From Chloranthus sessilifolius (Eukaryota > Streptophyta > Magnoliopsida > Chloranthales > Chloranthaceae), in NCBI GenBank assembly GCA_021018995.1, contig CM037585.1:124090831-124154830 (forward strand): a DNA stretch of 64,000 nt, read 5' to 3'. The notes under the pieces are model-generated. The model saw only the letters and a list, made by a program, of their open reading frames with translations. It was not told where the DNA came from and searched no databases. This document shows, in pieces, positions 31,431-42,638 of this stretch. The position numbers were made by a program, and so were the translations under genes. Each line of letters starts with the position of its first letter. Within the stretch, counting starts at the first letter, position 1.

Positions 31431-32760
31431 GCACTTCCGGATGAGCAGTTGTTGAGATTGATTGCCCACCTTGGTATGGATCTTGTCAATTTCCTAGTCA
31501 AGAAATTACCTCACCATTGGTCAAAGAATGAGAAATCTATTTTCTTAGCTCGGGTGAAACACTATTTTTTCAAGATCAAGATTATTCAAATCTTGTCCGA
31601 TCAAATCATAGGACGATGTATTCCTGAATCTGAGCAACCACAAATCATCTCGTTCTGTCATGAGTTAGCTTGTGGAGGTCACTTTAGTTCCAAAAAGACT
31701 GCAGCTAAGATCTTTCAAAGTGGTTTTTACTGGCCGATGATATTTAAGGATTGCCATCAACATTGCAAATCCTGGCCACAATCATCAAATGCTAGGCCGA
31801 ATCTCAAAGCGCAACATGATGCCGCTCAATCCAATTTTAGAAGTTGAGTTATTTGATGTTTGGGGGATCGATTTTATGGGTCCTTTCCCGAATTCGTTTG
31901 GAAATACGTTCATTCTTGTCGGCGTTGACTATGTTTCGAAATGGGTAGAGGCCGTGGCTTGTAAATCTAATGATCACAGAGTAGTGATCAAATTTCTCAA
32001 GGATCAAGTGTTTTCACGTTTTGGCATTCCAAAGGCGATAATCAGTGATGGTGGAAAGCACTTTTGCAATAAAGTGTTCACCCAATTAATGAAGAAATAT
32101 GGTGTCACACACAAAGTTGCTACACCTTACCATCCTCAGACAAGTGGCCAAGTTGAAGTCTCTAATCGGGAACTTAAGCGAATTTTAGAAAAGACAATCA
32201 ATCCGAACCGTAAAGAAGACGTCGTTAAAGTTTGAATGACGCCTATGGGCGACGAATCAAGATTTAAAACTCCGATTGGCATGTCGCCGTATCGGTTGGT
32301 CTTTGGTAAAGGATGTCACCTCCCGGTTGAATTGGAACATCGAGCATTTTGGGCCGTTAAGTCATTGAATTTCGATTTCCTGCAATCTGGTACCCAAAGG
32401 TGTCTCCAAATAAATGAATTAGAGGAGATCCGTGCTGATGCATATGACTGTGCTAAATCGTATAAGGACCGTATGAAACGGGTTCATGATCGATCTATTC
32501 TGCGGAAATCGTTCGTTGTTGGTCAACTAGTTCTACTCTATAATTCCCGACTTCATCTATTTCCAGGAAAACTAAAAACCCGTTGGAGTGGTCCTTTCAA
32601 AATCTCTCGAATACTCCCCAATGGGGCAGTAGATATTATCAACCCAAAACACGGGAATGTTTTTCGAGTTAACGGTCAGCGATTGAAACCGTTCCTTGAG
32701 AATGCGATTGCATTCTCTGACACTATTTCTTTGAGTGAGCCACTGGCTCATCCTGACTGA
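31431..32760 (+). pseudogene. pol: Athila integrase, copy 2
   Basis: The zinc-binding N-terminus is open in 31449-31847 with HELACGGHFSSKKTAAKIF and CHQHCKSW. The core (31789-32235) carries [18 protein letters not shown] and QVEVSNRE as in copy 1. A scrambled patch at about 32213-32270 replaces the copy-1 sequence for [16 protein letters not shown] and puts in a stop. The C-terminal part is open again in 32236-32760 and ends [10 protein letters not shown] as in copy 1. Confidence 0.85.
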
Positions 32761-34860
32761 GCAATTCCCAAGGTCGAGCTATCGACTTTAAACTAGCGCT
32801 CATTGGGAGGCAACCCAATTGTGTAGTTTTCGTTTGATTTAGGTTTTAGGATTTTTTTTAGTTTGTTCTTCTTTCCTTTTTGTTTTGTTTTGTTTAGGTT
32901 ATTTTTTTTAATTCCCTAGTTACTGTAACCATATTCCCTTTAATATATTTTTTGTCATGTTCCAATTTGATACATATTCTCTGCACCTGATCTTTGTGTT
33001 GAGGTACTTTTTTCAAACAGGTTTGGGGGTGCGCTACTTCTTTCAGTCAATGAGGACATTGTCATCTTTCGGTTTGGGGGTATGGTTAAATATTTTACGT
33101 CATTTATTCGTTTTATTTGAAAAAAAAAATAAAAAAAAAATAAATTTTTTTTTTTTTTAAATTTTGAAGTCATCATGCACATTATTTTATGATTGTTTTC
33201 AAACTTTAGTTGATGATGCAGGTGAATTTAATTGTGAGAATAATAGTGTCATATTTTGATTACTTGTATCTAAGATGATGAAGCTTAATGTGATATGTTG
33301 TGGATAATTTTGATATTCATGCTTAGAATTTTTACACTTATACCAAGCTAAGACTTAGAAATCGATGAACTGTTTTGAATGTTGAATCTTAGGATCTCGG
33401 AGACTAAACCCAGTGAGCTTTAGAGCTAATTTCCCGTCATTGATGAGTGAATATATAAACTCGGAGTTTTCTTTGAATACGACTTATTTTGCATAATCTC
33501 ATACACTTCATTTTGACTTGTGACTTTGCATGAAATCAAATTCATATCATTATGTTAGAATGTACTGTATATCTACTCAAGACAAATAGGCAAAGTTACT
33601 ATCTTTTAAGGACATGATTGAAGGCTATCTTTGGCTCGTTTGTGCTTAAAATGCCCCACCTCAAATAAATTTATCTTTCTAGTATCCCTTTGAGCCTATT
33701 GAAAATTTACCTTTATACATTCTTTGATAAGCCACGTTAACCTTTAACCTTTCACCATTTCTGAAAATTCAAACTTTACCTTCTTATTTCTGAGAAATTA
33801 GGAACAAGGGATGAGAGTGAACGAAAAGAGAGTAAGTGGAGAGATACTGAGTTGTGGTGTTTACTGAGAGTGTATGGCAAAAAAAATAAAAAGAAAAAGG
33901 GGAGAGAAAAAGAAAAAGAAAATTGTGAAAAATAATGAAAAATCTGAGGTGCTTCAAGAAAAGGAAATTCAAAAGAAAAAGTGAGTTGAGAAAAATAGAA
34001 AAAATTGAGAGGGAGAAAGAAAAGAAGAGAAATAGAGAAAGTCACAAAATTGTTTCTTTTCCAATTTCTCAGAAACTTTGAATCCCAACTTCCAATTCTT
34101 TCTTACCCTTTCCTAAGCCCCATTACAACCCTAAAAAGACCTTCATGATCTGATCTTGCATTAGTAACTGCCTTGTGGAGAGTAAATATGTGATACTTAT
34201 GACACTTGATATGACATGCTTAGGATATACAAGTATCTTCTTATGAGATTTATTTTTGTTCATTGATTGCATCGTGTTTCATTTTTCATGTGAGACCTTT
34301 TTATTTGCTTTGTATTGACCTCTCACATATGTGCGAAAACTTATCCACTATCGGTGTCTTTATATTTTGAGAGTATACCTAAAGTGAGGATTGAGTCAAA
34401 ACAATGATCCAACGGTTTTCCGTTTGAACTAGTTACGAGATGAATGAATTTTGGTTTGGTTATGCACACACTTCACGTTTAGGCATGAATGGATGAGCTA
34501 TCTAACGATTTGAGCATTAGACTAATTTGAATGGATATTAGTATGATTAGTATAACATTGTTATTTAAAATTGAGGATTCGCATGTTGAATTGATTAATG
34601 ATTTTTGTTTTTGAATGGTATATATGTTATCAAAATCATGTTTTGAAAACTCAATTTTATCGATGATTTCAAAAAAATATATTGAAGTTTGTGGGTAACT
34701 TCACTGTAACCCTCAGGAGACACAACTCCTCCACTAGGATCACCTAGGGGTTTAAAGGCTTGTTGCACATGCTAAGTGCAATCGTGTTCCCTACGAAAGT
34801 GGCATTTATTTTCTTTAGTTTGCTGTGCTCGAGGACTAGCAAAGTGTAGGTTTGGGGGTA
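32761..34860 (+). other. Athila copy 2 3' non-coding region with polypurine tract
   Basis: Nearly identical to 22960-25069, with the same internal GTTTGGGGGT words (about 33021 and 33072), A/T run, purine-rich block (about 33790-34060) and final GGTTTGGGGGTA at 34849-34860. No envelope-like frame. Confidence 0.75.
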
Positions 34861-36669
34861 TGATGAGTACTGAAAAATGAGGATATTTCACCCCTAAATA
34901 CCTATATTTAGCTGTCCGATGAAGGCTATCTGATGAGATTGATTAGATTTGAAGTGTTTCAGGTAAATATAAGCCAAGTATAGAAAACAGTACAAGAATT
35001 CTGAATATAATGCCAAAACACTGCAACTTCGGGTAATCAAGAACTTGGTACGACTTGCGGCTAAATGTGGACCTTCAAGACGGTCGAATTACGAAATTGT
35101 CAAAACATGAAAGTTGTAGATCGTTTCGTCAGCTTTCTAACAGCGCAAGAATCGTCTCAATCTAAGTTCGGGACAGAAAGTTATGGCCGAAATACCGAAG
35201 CAGTGTCTGAACCACAAGAAGTGCTGAATTTCACGGATTTCTGGGGTCGATTAATCGAGCCAGAGTTTAAGTTTGACACGAATCTGACACTAAAAGTCTA
35301 TTTTTTGGGACTCTTGGTCGGCTCGATGCATCGACATCCATTGGTCGATTAATCGACCCGGAAAAGTAGGATTAGGAGACCTCCGCACGACGGGTCTATT
35401 TAAAGCGACTCAAACACTTCGGGAAAAGAGATCTTTTCAGCATTAGAATAACGTAGGAGATTAGAATTAGAGTTTTTTTTTAGAGAGTTTTAGTTTTTAG
35501 TGTTCTTAGTTTTTAGCCATTGTTTTTCATAGTTAGACCTAGAAATAGGGAAGTTTTATTATTTCTTTTTGAGAGCTTTATTCCCTTTAATTTTTCAGTA
35601 CTCATTCCTTCGGTTTATAAATTTTGTTCAAAGGTTATTTCCTGCATTTATTTCGTTTCTGAAGATTATCATCCGTGTGGATCAACGTAATTTATTTTGA
35701 AGTTTGAGGTAATTTTAATTAATGTTATTTTCCCGTCTTTATTTATTTATGTCATTTACTTACAATATGTGTGGCTAAATTTATAGGGATGGGGATCTAA
35801 TGATTCCCATCCGAGGGATGTACTTTTAATAATATAAATTTAGGATTAAAATATGAGATTTTATTTTTATGGTTGTTGTGCTATCATGAATGGATGAAAT
35901 CCCCGCCACTAACCGGGATCGCGTGTGCCGAGTCATGCCCGGGATCTCAGATCTGTGACGGTAATTTTACCCTATCATTGTTATGGTCTTTGTGTTTTCA
36001 TTGTGTGGATCTAATTACGATTATGTTCTGGGATCGAGTGTGCCGAGCCATGCCCTGGATCTTGGTTCTGTAATGGTAATTTTATCTTAAATATCCCTAA
36101 TCTGAATAAAGTGTGCCGAGCCATGCCCTTGATTTCAGATTTGTAAGTGGTATTCTTGTTGGAATTTTCACCCACTTTGGGGATGGTTTTTATTTGAACC
36201 TGAGATCATGTGTGTCTAGCCGTACCCTTGATCCCAGATCTATATATGAAAATCATCTAAGTCCTGATTTGCAGGGATGCAACATGGAACCTATTAGGGT
36301 GTTGACCATTGATCTTCCATAAAAGATGTTTGTTACCAATGAAATATCTCATAATTTAATCCTTAGATTTATATTATAGGAAGAACGGACCAAAGATGGG
36401 AGGATTTAGTATCTTCGTCTTTATCATCATCTTCACTTTTATTTGTGAATCATCAATTGAATTTTAGTTTGTAGTCATTAATTACCATCAACCACTTAAA
36501 TCATAAAACTGGTAGAATACTGTTAGATCTTAATAGATTTCTAGAATTGCTTGTCTCTTTTAGGTATTTCAAAATTAATCCTCGTGGGAACGATCTCGTA
36601 CTCCGCACCCACTATATACAAACCGATTCGTGCACTTACGAGTAAAACATACATTAAAATATCACATCA
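34861..36669 (+). repeat. Athila LTR 3 (1809 bp)
   Basis: Ends ATATCACATCA followed by the target copy ATGGG (36670-36674). It agrees with LTR 1 at AACAGTACAAGAATTCTG and GGATCTCAGATCTGTGACGG, and with LTR 2 at GCTTTCTAACAGCGC. This mosaic pattern would fit recombination between LTRs. The TATA-like word is at 35397. Confidence 0.9.
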
Positions 36670-38800
36670 ATGGGCTAGAAAAATAGAACAAAAAGTGTGG
36701 AAAAAGGATAGGGAAGAACAGCTCGGAAAGGGCTGAATCTGACAATCTCGATTAATCGAAATTGGGTTTCGATTAATCGAAATTGGCCAAGAAGTTGAAA
36801 AGTCAGAAGACCCCGATTTCGATTAATCGAATTTGATTTCGATTAATCGACTTTGGATTTCGATTAATCGATTTGGGGATCGATTAATCGACTGAGAACC
36901 TCCAGTGGACCCCAGGGGTTGGAGGAAATGGCTTGAGGAAAAATTGACTAATCGAAATGGGATTTCGATTAATCGATTTGGGATCGATTAATCAATTTGT
37001 GAAACTCGACTGTTCGAACTGAGAATCGACTTTGCGAAATAGAGCATTTCGATTAATCGAAATTGGATTCGATTAATCGAATGAAAACTCGACTGTTCGA
37101 ACTAAGAATCAACTTTGCGAAAAGGAGAATTTTGATTAATCGAAATTGGATTCGATTAATCGAATGAAAGCTTGACTGTTCGAACTGAGAATCGACTTTG
37201 CGAAACAGAGAATTTTGATTAATCGAAATTACTTCGATTAATCGATATTGACCTTCGATTAATCGATTTTGGAAATCGATTAGTCGAATCAGATTCGATT
37301 AATCAATTTTGGAATTCGATTAATCGACTGAGATAAATTATGTTGACTTTTGGGTTTGACTTTAAGATTCTTGGAGGGTTTTATACCTCCTTTATTGCAT
37401 CCTTTGTGATGTGTTTCACCTGTTATGTGGTACCATAGGTGGTACGTGTGGACTAGTGTACAAGGAGCCACGTGGGACCTCGATGCATTGATCAAATGAA
37501 GACTTGAGGTAGGGAACACCTTGAACATGTACTTTATTTTACAAGAGCATGTATGTAGTGATATAGAATTCAATTCCAATGTTTATTTCTTAAGAATTTG
37601 TGAAAAGTGTGTGTGTGTGACATCCATAAGAGTAATCATGATGAGCCATCCCCAGGGGATGAAGAAGTAAAGAGATAAGAGCATCAGGTGTGATGCAAAT
37701 GGATGCATCCTGTGATGTATCCAAGGATTGAATCATGTTTGATAGGGCCTAATCGATATAAGATAGCACATTTACACGGTGAATAACTATATGTAAGGCA
37801 ATCGATATTTTTGTTATTTGAGGTTTGATAGGGTACCCACCGACGTGGCGGGATATCTCACGATGACACGGGCAGGATATCCGTGACGGGCCATGGCGAA
37901 GCCATAGGCGATCTTGAGGCTTATCCGTACATAGTAAGCACACCCCAGGGGTGTTGATTGAGACAAGTGAAACCCCGCCACCAATCCCCAGGGGAAAGGG
38001 GGTTGGGTACTATTTGTATTCCCAGGGAATACGGTTAAAACTGTCTATATAGATGACGATGATGGGTATCTCATCGGGGCTCGATGCTATATTGCTCGGG
38101 GATTACTTAAGTTGAAAGTTTAAGTTTTGCTTTAGGCCTTTTCAGCATCATTCATGAGTAAATGAAAACATATGTAATCAACAGTAAAACGAAATGCTTG
38201 CTAACTGTTTCATCAATAATTGCATAGACACATCATGCATGGCATATCATGGAATATATGTGAGTCATAATTTATATGTTCAACTGTGTTTGTTCCCTAT
38301 TGAGCTAGGATGTAGCTCACCCTATAGACTATACGTCGCAGGTCCACTACTAGCAGCTGCCGAGGCTTCAGGAGACGCTGATCCTGTAGCCTGGAACTCG
38401 CGCTATGGTGAAGTTGGAGCCACCTCCAGAGGACTTCTTCTAGAGGACTCCGTTGTGCCACTTTGAGGGATTTTAGAAGAGAGTTTTTGTACGGCTTGGT
38501 ATGTCAAGCCTTGATTCTGTTTAAACCATGTATATATATATATGGGATTATTCTTTTGGGGCGAACCATCCGTGATGATTGCTATCATCGATGGTTCGGA
38601 TCGGTTCTCCATTCATGTAGAGGCATGAGGGTAGAACTGTCTTTTGGAGAGTTAATTAATATAGATTCAAATTCCGCAATTTCGTTTATTATTTTATTGC
38701 AATGCTTGATATACCAGTGTTCCGTGCTTAGCTAAGGGGCACGGTCAAGATGATCGTGCTGATGGCACGGGTTTGAGAATGCGAAATCAGCTTTCTCGCA
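36670..38800 (+). repeat. plus-strand solo LTR, right part
   Basis: Continues the LTR begun at 14711. In opposite orientation it shares with the chromovirus LTR the blocks GGGGTATTC/GGATAT around 37830-37900, GAGCTAGGATGTAGCTCACC, GACTATACGTCGCAGGTCCA (about 38322-38343) and CGAACCATCCGTGATGATTG. It ends near GCTTTCTCGCA (38800), and the host LTR resumes with ATAACTCAAAAGG. The short frames are incidental. A matching target duplication could not be recognised (left ACACG, right CGCAA/ATAAC). Confidence 0.7.
36748..37329. repeat. large TCGATTAATCGA array with an ~83-bp higher-order repeat
   Basis: About 13 exact CGATTAATCG decamers plus several one-base variants in under 600 bp. From 37001 to about 37250 a larger unit of about 83 bp (CTCGACTGTTCGAACTGAG, then CGACTTTGCGAAA, then two palindromes) is present three times, so the array grew by duplication of blocks as well as of single words. 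TTCGAA and TTTGCGAAA add further short palindromes. Confidence 0.9.
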
Positions 38801-40944
38801 ATAACTCAAAAGGTAGTTACGATCTCATGCCAACCCGAACCATTAGTGACGACTTAGCAGTCACCTTGGATGGTTCACCCAAAGAATGTCTCATTTTATA
38901 TTATATTTTCTCAAAATAGGGCTGGACATACCAAGCCGTATAACTTTTCTCACAAAAATCTATCAAAGTACGCAGGGGTCCTCTAGAAGAAATCCTCAGG
39001 AGGGGGCTCTGACTCCTCTCTAGACATGAAATCTGAATCCTCCGGATCAACGTCTCCTGAAGTAGCAGCAACAATAGCTAACACTGGACCTGCGACATAT
39101 AGTCTAAAGAGTGAGCTACATCATAGCTCAATAGGGAAACAACAGAGTGAACATATAAATCTATTTTAGTCACATATATTCCATGACATTAGAAACATGA
39201 TTCACCAATAGAAATAGCTGGAAAAATAGTTTGAGTTACTGTAAGCATGAACTAAATGCATCTGTTACTCTACATGTGTTTACTTGTTTTAAGCTTGTTC
39301 ACAGAAGACAAAGATCGACCTCAAAACATAAATCAATAACTTAAATAATCCTTGATGCACTATAGCCTTGAGCCCCGATGGAATACCCACCATCGTCGTC
39401 CAATAGACTATTCTTTTTATTCATATAATACTACCCAGGTCCCTTCCTCATAGGCGACGGGGCATAAAGCTCACATTCATCCCTGGGATGTCATATTGGC
39501 GTACGAATTGGCCGCCGTACTGGTCACGGATATTCTGTTGAATTAGTCACAGGTATACCGCCGTGTCGGTGGGGTATTCACCAACCTTAAATCAAATGTG
39601 CAATTACATATAATTATTCACCGTGTGATTGTGCTAAACATAGTATTTCAGGTTTGTTCAATTTTCATTTAATTAACTTCACATCACTCGAATGTTCACG
39701 ATTTTTCATACATCCCTGGGATGTAACCAGCTCATGTGCATCACTTAGATGTCCTTATAACATTCACACCCCCTTGGGATGTCACATACTCATAGCATAC
39801 TCATTTCCTTATTTAATGTTCACACACACACACACACACTTTAATTTCACATGTTTAACTATTTTTCAAGAAAAAATATGCGCATCTTTATGCTCTCAAC
39901 GCATAACTATTCATTTTCATATCACTACATACATGCTATTATAATTAAAGTACACGTTCAAGGTATTCCCTATCTCACGCTACTTAAATTACCAAGCGTC
40001 AAGGTCCATAGTGGCTTCCCATAATCGCATTCAAGCGTTCAACCTAAATTATATCATATCACAAGTAAAGCATAAAAAACGATATGTAAAAGAAGGCATA
40101 AAGCCTTCCCAGAACTCCAAGGTTCAAAACAAAACTCACTCAGAAACTGTTAAAATCGATTAATCGATCCCCATATCGATTAATCGAATTTTCAAAATCG
40201 ATTAATCGATCCCAAAATCGGTTTTCCCAGACTCCCCATTTTTCAGCCACTAGGAGTACGCAGACGATTAATCGAATTCATTTCGATTAATCGGTTTCAG
40301 GCATCAGTGCACATATTTACTTTCTGTCCAAAATCGATTAATTGATTTCGATAGAAACTCAACCCTTTTCAGGCATTTCCTCTAGCTTTGCTCTCTCTCA
40401 ATTTTCTCCATTTTTCTATTTCTTTAATTCTTCAATAGCTCAATAATAAAATCACTAAATTACTCACATTATAATTTACAAAAATCTTACCTCAATTCCA
40501 AGTATGAATGATTTAAGGGCTTGGCTACAAGGGCTAGGGCTCTTAGCTCTGATTCCACGAACTCATACACGTTGCCTCCGAAATTAATGTTCAAGCACGT
40601 CTTAAATTCGAAATCCACATGAAATCCTTTAGCATTTACTCTCTCTTTCCCTCTAAACTCTCCCTCTCTTCATAAATCCCTAACCACCAAAATTTAAGAG
40701 AATTTACTTCTCTTTTTTCCTTTAAGCTATTTAACTCATTTCATATTTTTAGTGCAAAACGCATACACCCATAACAAGTGTATGTGACCTTATCAAAAGA
40801 TCCACACTACACACTCAGGTGTACTCTTCACCTCAAGTCTAACTAGCTAAATTATTAAGTTGACTTTTTCTTAGTCCAACATTTGACCAGTCGGCACGCA
40901 TCCCGAGGACACTATTCAAAATCCAAAATTTTGGGGATGTTACA
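38801..40944 (-). repeat. 5' LTR of the chromovirus, outer fragment
   Basis: Aligns with 4741-6984 in order: AACCCGAACCATTAGTGAC, AGGGCTGGACATAC, GACCTGCGACATATAGTC, CACACACACAC, five CGATTAATCG decamers at 40155-40348 and GGGGATGTTACA at the end. It lacks most of the CT microsatellite of the partner LTR and has several substitutions, so the insertion is not recent. Confidence 0.85.
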
Positions 40945-42162
40945 GTATAGAACAACATGGTTTTCATGTAGGGGTTCTTGGAATCATGTCTTGGTTTGGT
41001 ATTGTGAAAGATATACAAGTTACTCATAGAAGTCATCTAACGTGTTTATGGTTTGGGCTTCAACTTCTCTTTCCTTTATTTTTCTAGATCTCTTAAATCT
41101 CTAAATCTTATGTTTGGGCACTATTTTTTTATTTATCTGCTGCAAGGATTAGAAATTTATATGGTTTATGGCTGCTGGGGTGTGAGTAAGTCATTGATTT
41201 GTTAAATGAGGGGTTAAAACTAATTCTAAACATATCATAAACGTTGGATAACGGTAGTTCTTTAATTTTTTTTTTCTATTATTGCATCTATTAAGAAAAT
41301 AATCTATGAAGTTACTAATATGATTTTTGGTAAAGAGGATGGAGCTTTGTTGTGTGGGATAGTACCTTGTGCTCAAATTTGTGTTTACAATGTTACATAT
41401 TTATGCACAGTAGTTGTTTGTGGAAATGTTTGAGAACCTATCAAACATAATTTTGAAAATATTATGTTGGATCGGATGGTGCTTGTGTTGCTAAGATTGT
41501 TTATTTTACTGCCTTGAGATACATATTGTTTTTGCTTCGCGACCCATGAAATATTGAGATAGGTGTTGCGCAAAATCTGTGGAGATATTTGATGAAGAGA
41601 TACTTGAAGATCCTTGTTTTAGCTGAGGATACATGAAGAGATATTCTGCTGAGGTTTTCTGTCATATGGATGAAGATTTGTGGTATGTTTGATGTATGAT
41701 TTCTATGGGATATTGTCGCTTATGGAGACTACATGATAGACGTTCATGAAAATATCTGTTTGAAGGTTGATAGTGTTAATTAATGTTGCTAGTGCTATTG
41801 TTGCCTCGAGATACGTGAAGAACGATATTCTATGTTGCTCACTCTCAATTGGACTGCTTCAACCTCTTCTACCTCTTCTATTTTGTGTAATGTTGATGCA
41901 TATGTATGTGGTGGTTTTAACCCATAATCTTTTGCAATCTGCTAGCCCTCCTTACACTAATGATGAGTGGCTTCTTCGTTGTTGTTGAATACAGTCATTT
42001 TATTGGCCTTATGGCCTTCTATTGCTACTATAAATAGTAGTTGTTTATTGACTTTATGGTCTCCCTTATTTTTTCCCTATCAATGTAAAGGGGAGATGAC
42101 CCAGGAGCTTTCTTTTTATCATCTGCAAGTTGAGCATCGATGACACTCAACTTGAGGGGGAG
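40945..42162 (+). other. internal region of copia-type element A, right part, with polypurine tract
   Basis: Non-coding remnant. It ends with TTTTTCCCTATCAATGTAAAG, GAGATGACCCAGGAGC, GTTGAGCATC and the polypurine tract CTTGAGGGGGAG at 42151-42162. The same closing sequence occurs in element B (44160-44260), so the two elements share an internal 3' part. Words like CTGCCTTGAGATAC and TTGCCTCGAGATACGTGAAG recur. No gag or pol frame. Confidence 0.65.
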
Positions 42163-42429
42163 TGCTAGAGATGTATTTTATGGAGAAGATGTGTTAGTGA
42201 GTAACACTAGTGACACTAGTAAGAGGAGTGCATAGTGGGTTTTTAGTCCCACATTGGGAGAGGTGTAATAGGTATTTATGTCGCCCTCTATATAAATGAC
42301 ATCTCTCTTATAACACAAACTACCTTGAATAACAACAATATAGTCTTTTGGTGTCTACTCTCTCCTTCTTCTCTCTCTCTCTCTAATAAACTTTAAATGA
42401 GTATTTCTCCTCTTTAATTATTAGCTCAT
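42163..42429 (+). repeat. 3' LTR of copia-type element A
   Basis: Begins TGCTAGAGATGTATTTTATGG right after the polypurine tract. It carries GTTAGTGAGTAACACTAGTG, GGTTTTTAGTCCCACATTGGG, CATCTCTCTTATAACACAAA and the CT-rich end with AATAAACTTTAAATGAG. It runs directly into element B near 42430. Confidence 0.75.
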
Positions 42430-42625
42430 AAATGGGAATTTTGTCTTTATGTTGCTTTGTTTAAAGAGCATATAGACCTTTTATATTAGTTAATATAAAT
42501 ACAATGTAGTCCTTTAAGGTCAATCATATCTTCTTTCTCTCCCTCTTTTCCACTTCTTTCCTTCTCTATTCTTTAGCTATTAATCATCATTATCCTTAGT
42601 TCATATAGTTTTATATTTGCCAAGT

Positions 42626-42638
42626 TGGTATCGGAGCC
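42626..42638 (+). promoter_or_regulatory. primer-binding site of copia-type element B
   Basis: TGGTATCGGAGCC follows the LTR end and matches the initiator methionine tRNA site with one substitution (G for A). Confidence 0.7.

Larger units (their letters stand above)
15225..36669 (+). mobile_element. tandem Athila complex: three LTRs, two internal domains
   Basis: LTRs at 15225-17027, 25070-26865 and 34861-36669 share TGATGAGTACTGAAAAATG starts and ATATCACATCA ends. Two nearly parallel internal domains lie between them (8042 and 7995 bp). Outer flanks are the perfect 5-bp duplication ATGGG (15220-15224 and 36670-36674). No duplication flanks the middle LTR, which directly joins a polypurine tract on its left and a primer site on its right. 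The tRNA-Asp primer site and the gag and pol motifs place it in the Athila lineage. No envelope-like ORF is seen. Unequal recombination between LTRs is the usual way to make such a structure; a misassembled duplicate is the alternative. Confidence 0.85.
4570..40944 (-). mobile_element. Tekay/Del-like chromovirus (Ty3 type), interrupted by a 24-kb nest
   Basis: Both LTRs read TGTAACATCCC on the minus strand at their starts and GGGCTGTCACA at their ends. Flanks are GTATC (4565-4569) and GTATA (40945-40949), a target duplication with one change. Own sequence totals about 12.3 kb: 3' LTR 4570-6984, internal region 6985-14538, and a 5' LTR split into 14539-14710 and 38801-40944. Coding order on the minus strand is gag, protease, RT, RNase H, integrase, chromodomain remnant, then an extra ORF. 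The chromodomain remnant and initiator-methionine-like primer site support a chromovirus. Tekay/Del is the best lineage guess from the long LTRs. Confidence 0.75.
2573..42429 (+). mobile_element. Ty1/copia-type non-autonomous LTR element A, host of the large nest
   Basis: The 5' LTR (2573-4460), primer site TGGTATCAGAGA (4461-4472), a split internal region (4473-4569 and 40950-42147), polypurine tract CTTGAGGGGGAG (42151-42162) and 3' LTR (42163-42429) are in order on the plus strand. The primer site matches initiator methionine tRNA, and the TTGAGGGGGAG tract is typical of plant copia elements (family knowledge). The two LTRs match in several long stretches despite nested insertions. No gag or pol frame is visible, so it probably depended on another element. 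The 36-kb chromovirus 4570-40944 sits inside its internal region. Confidence 0.7.
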
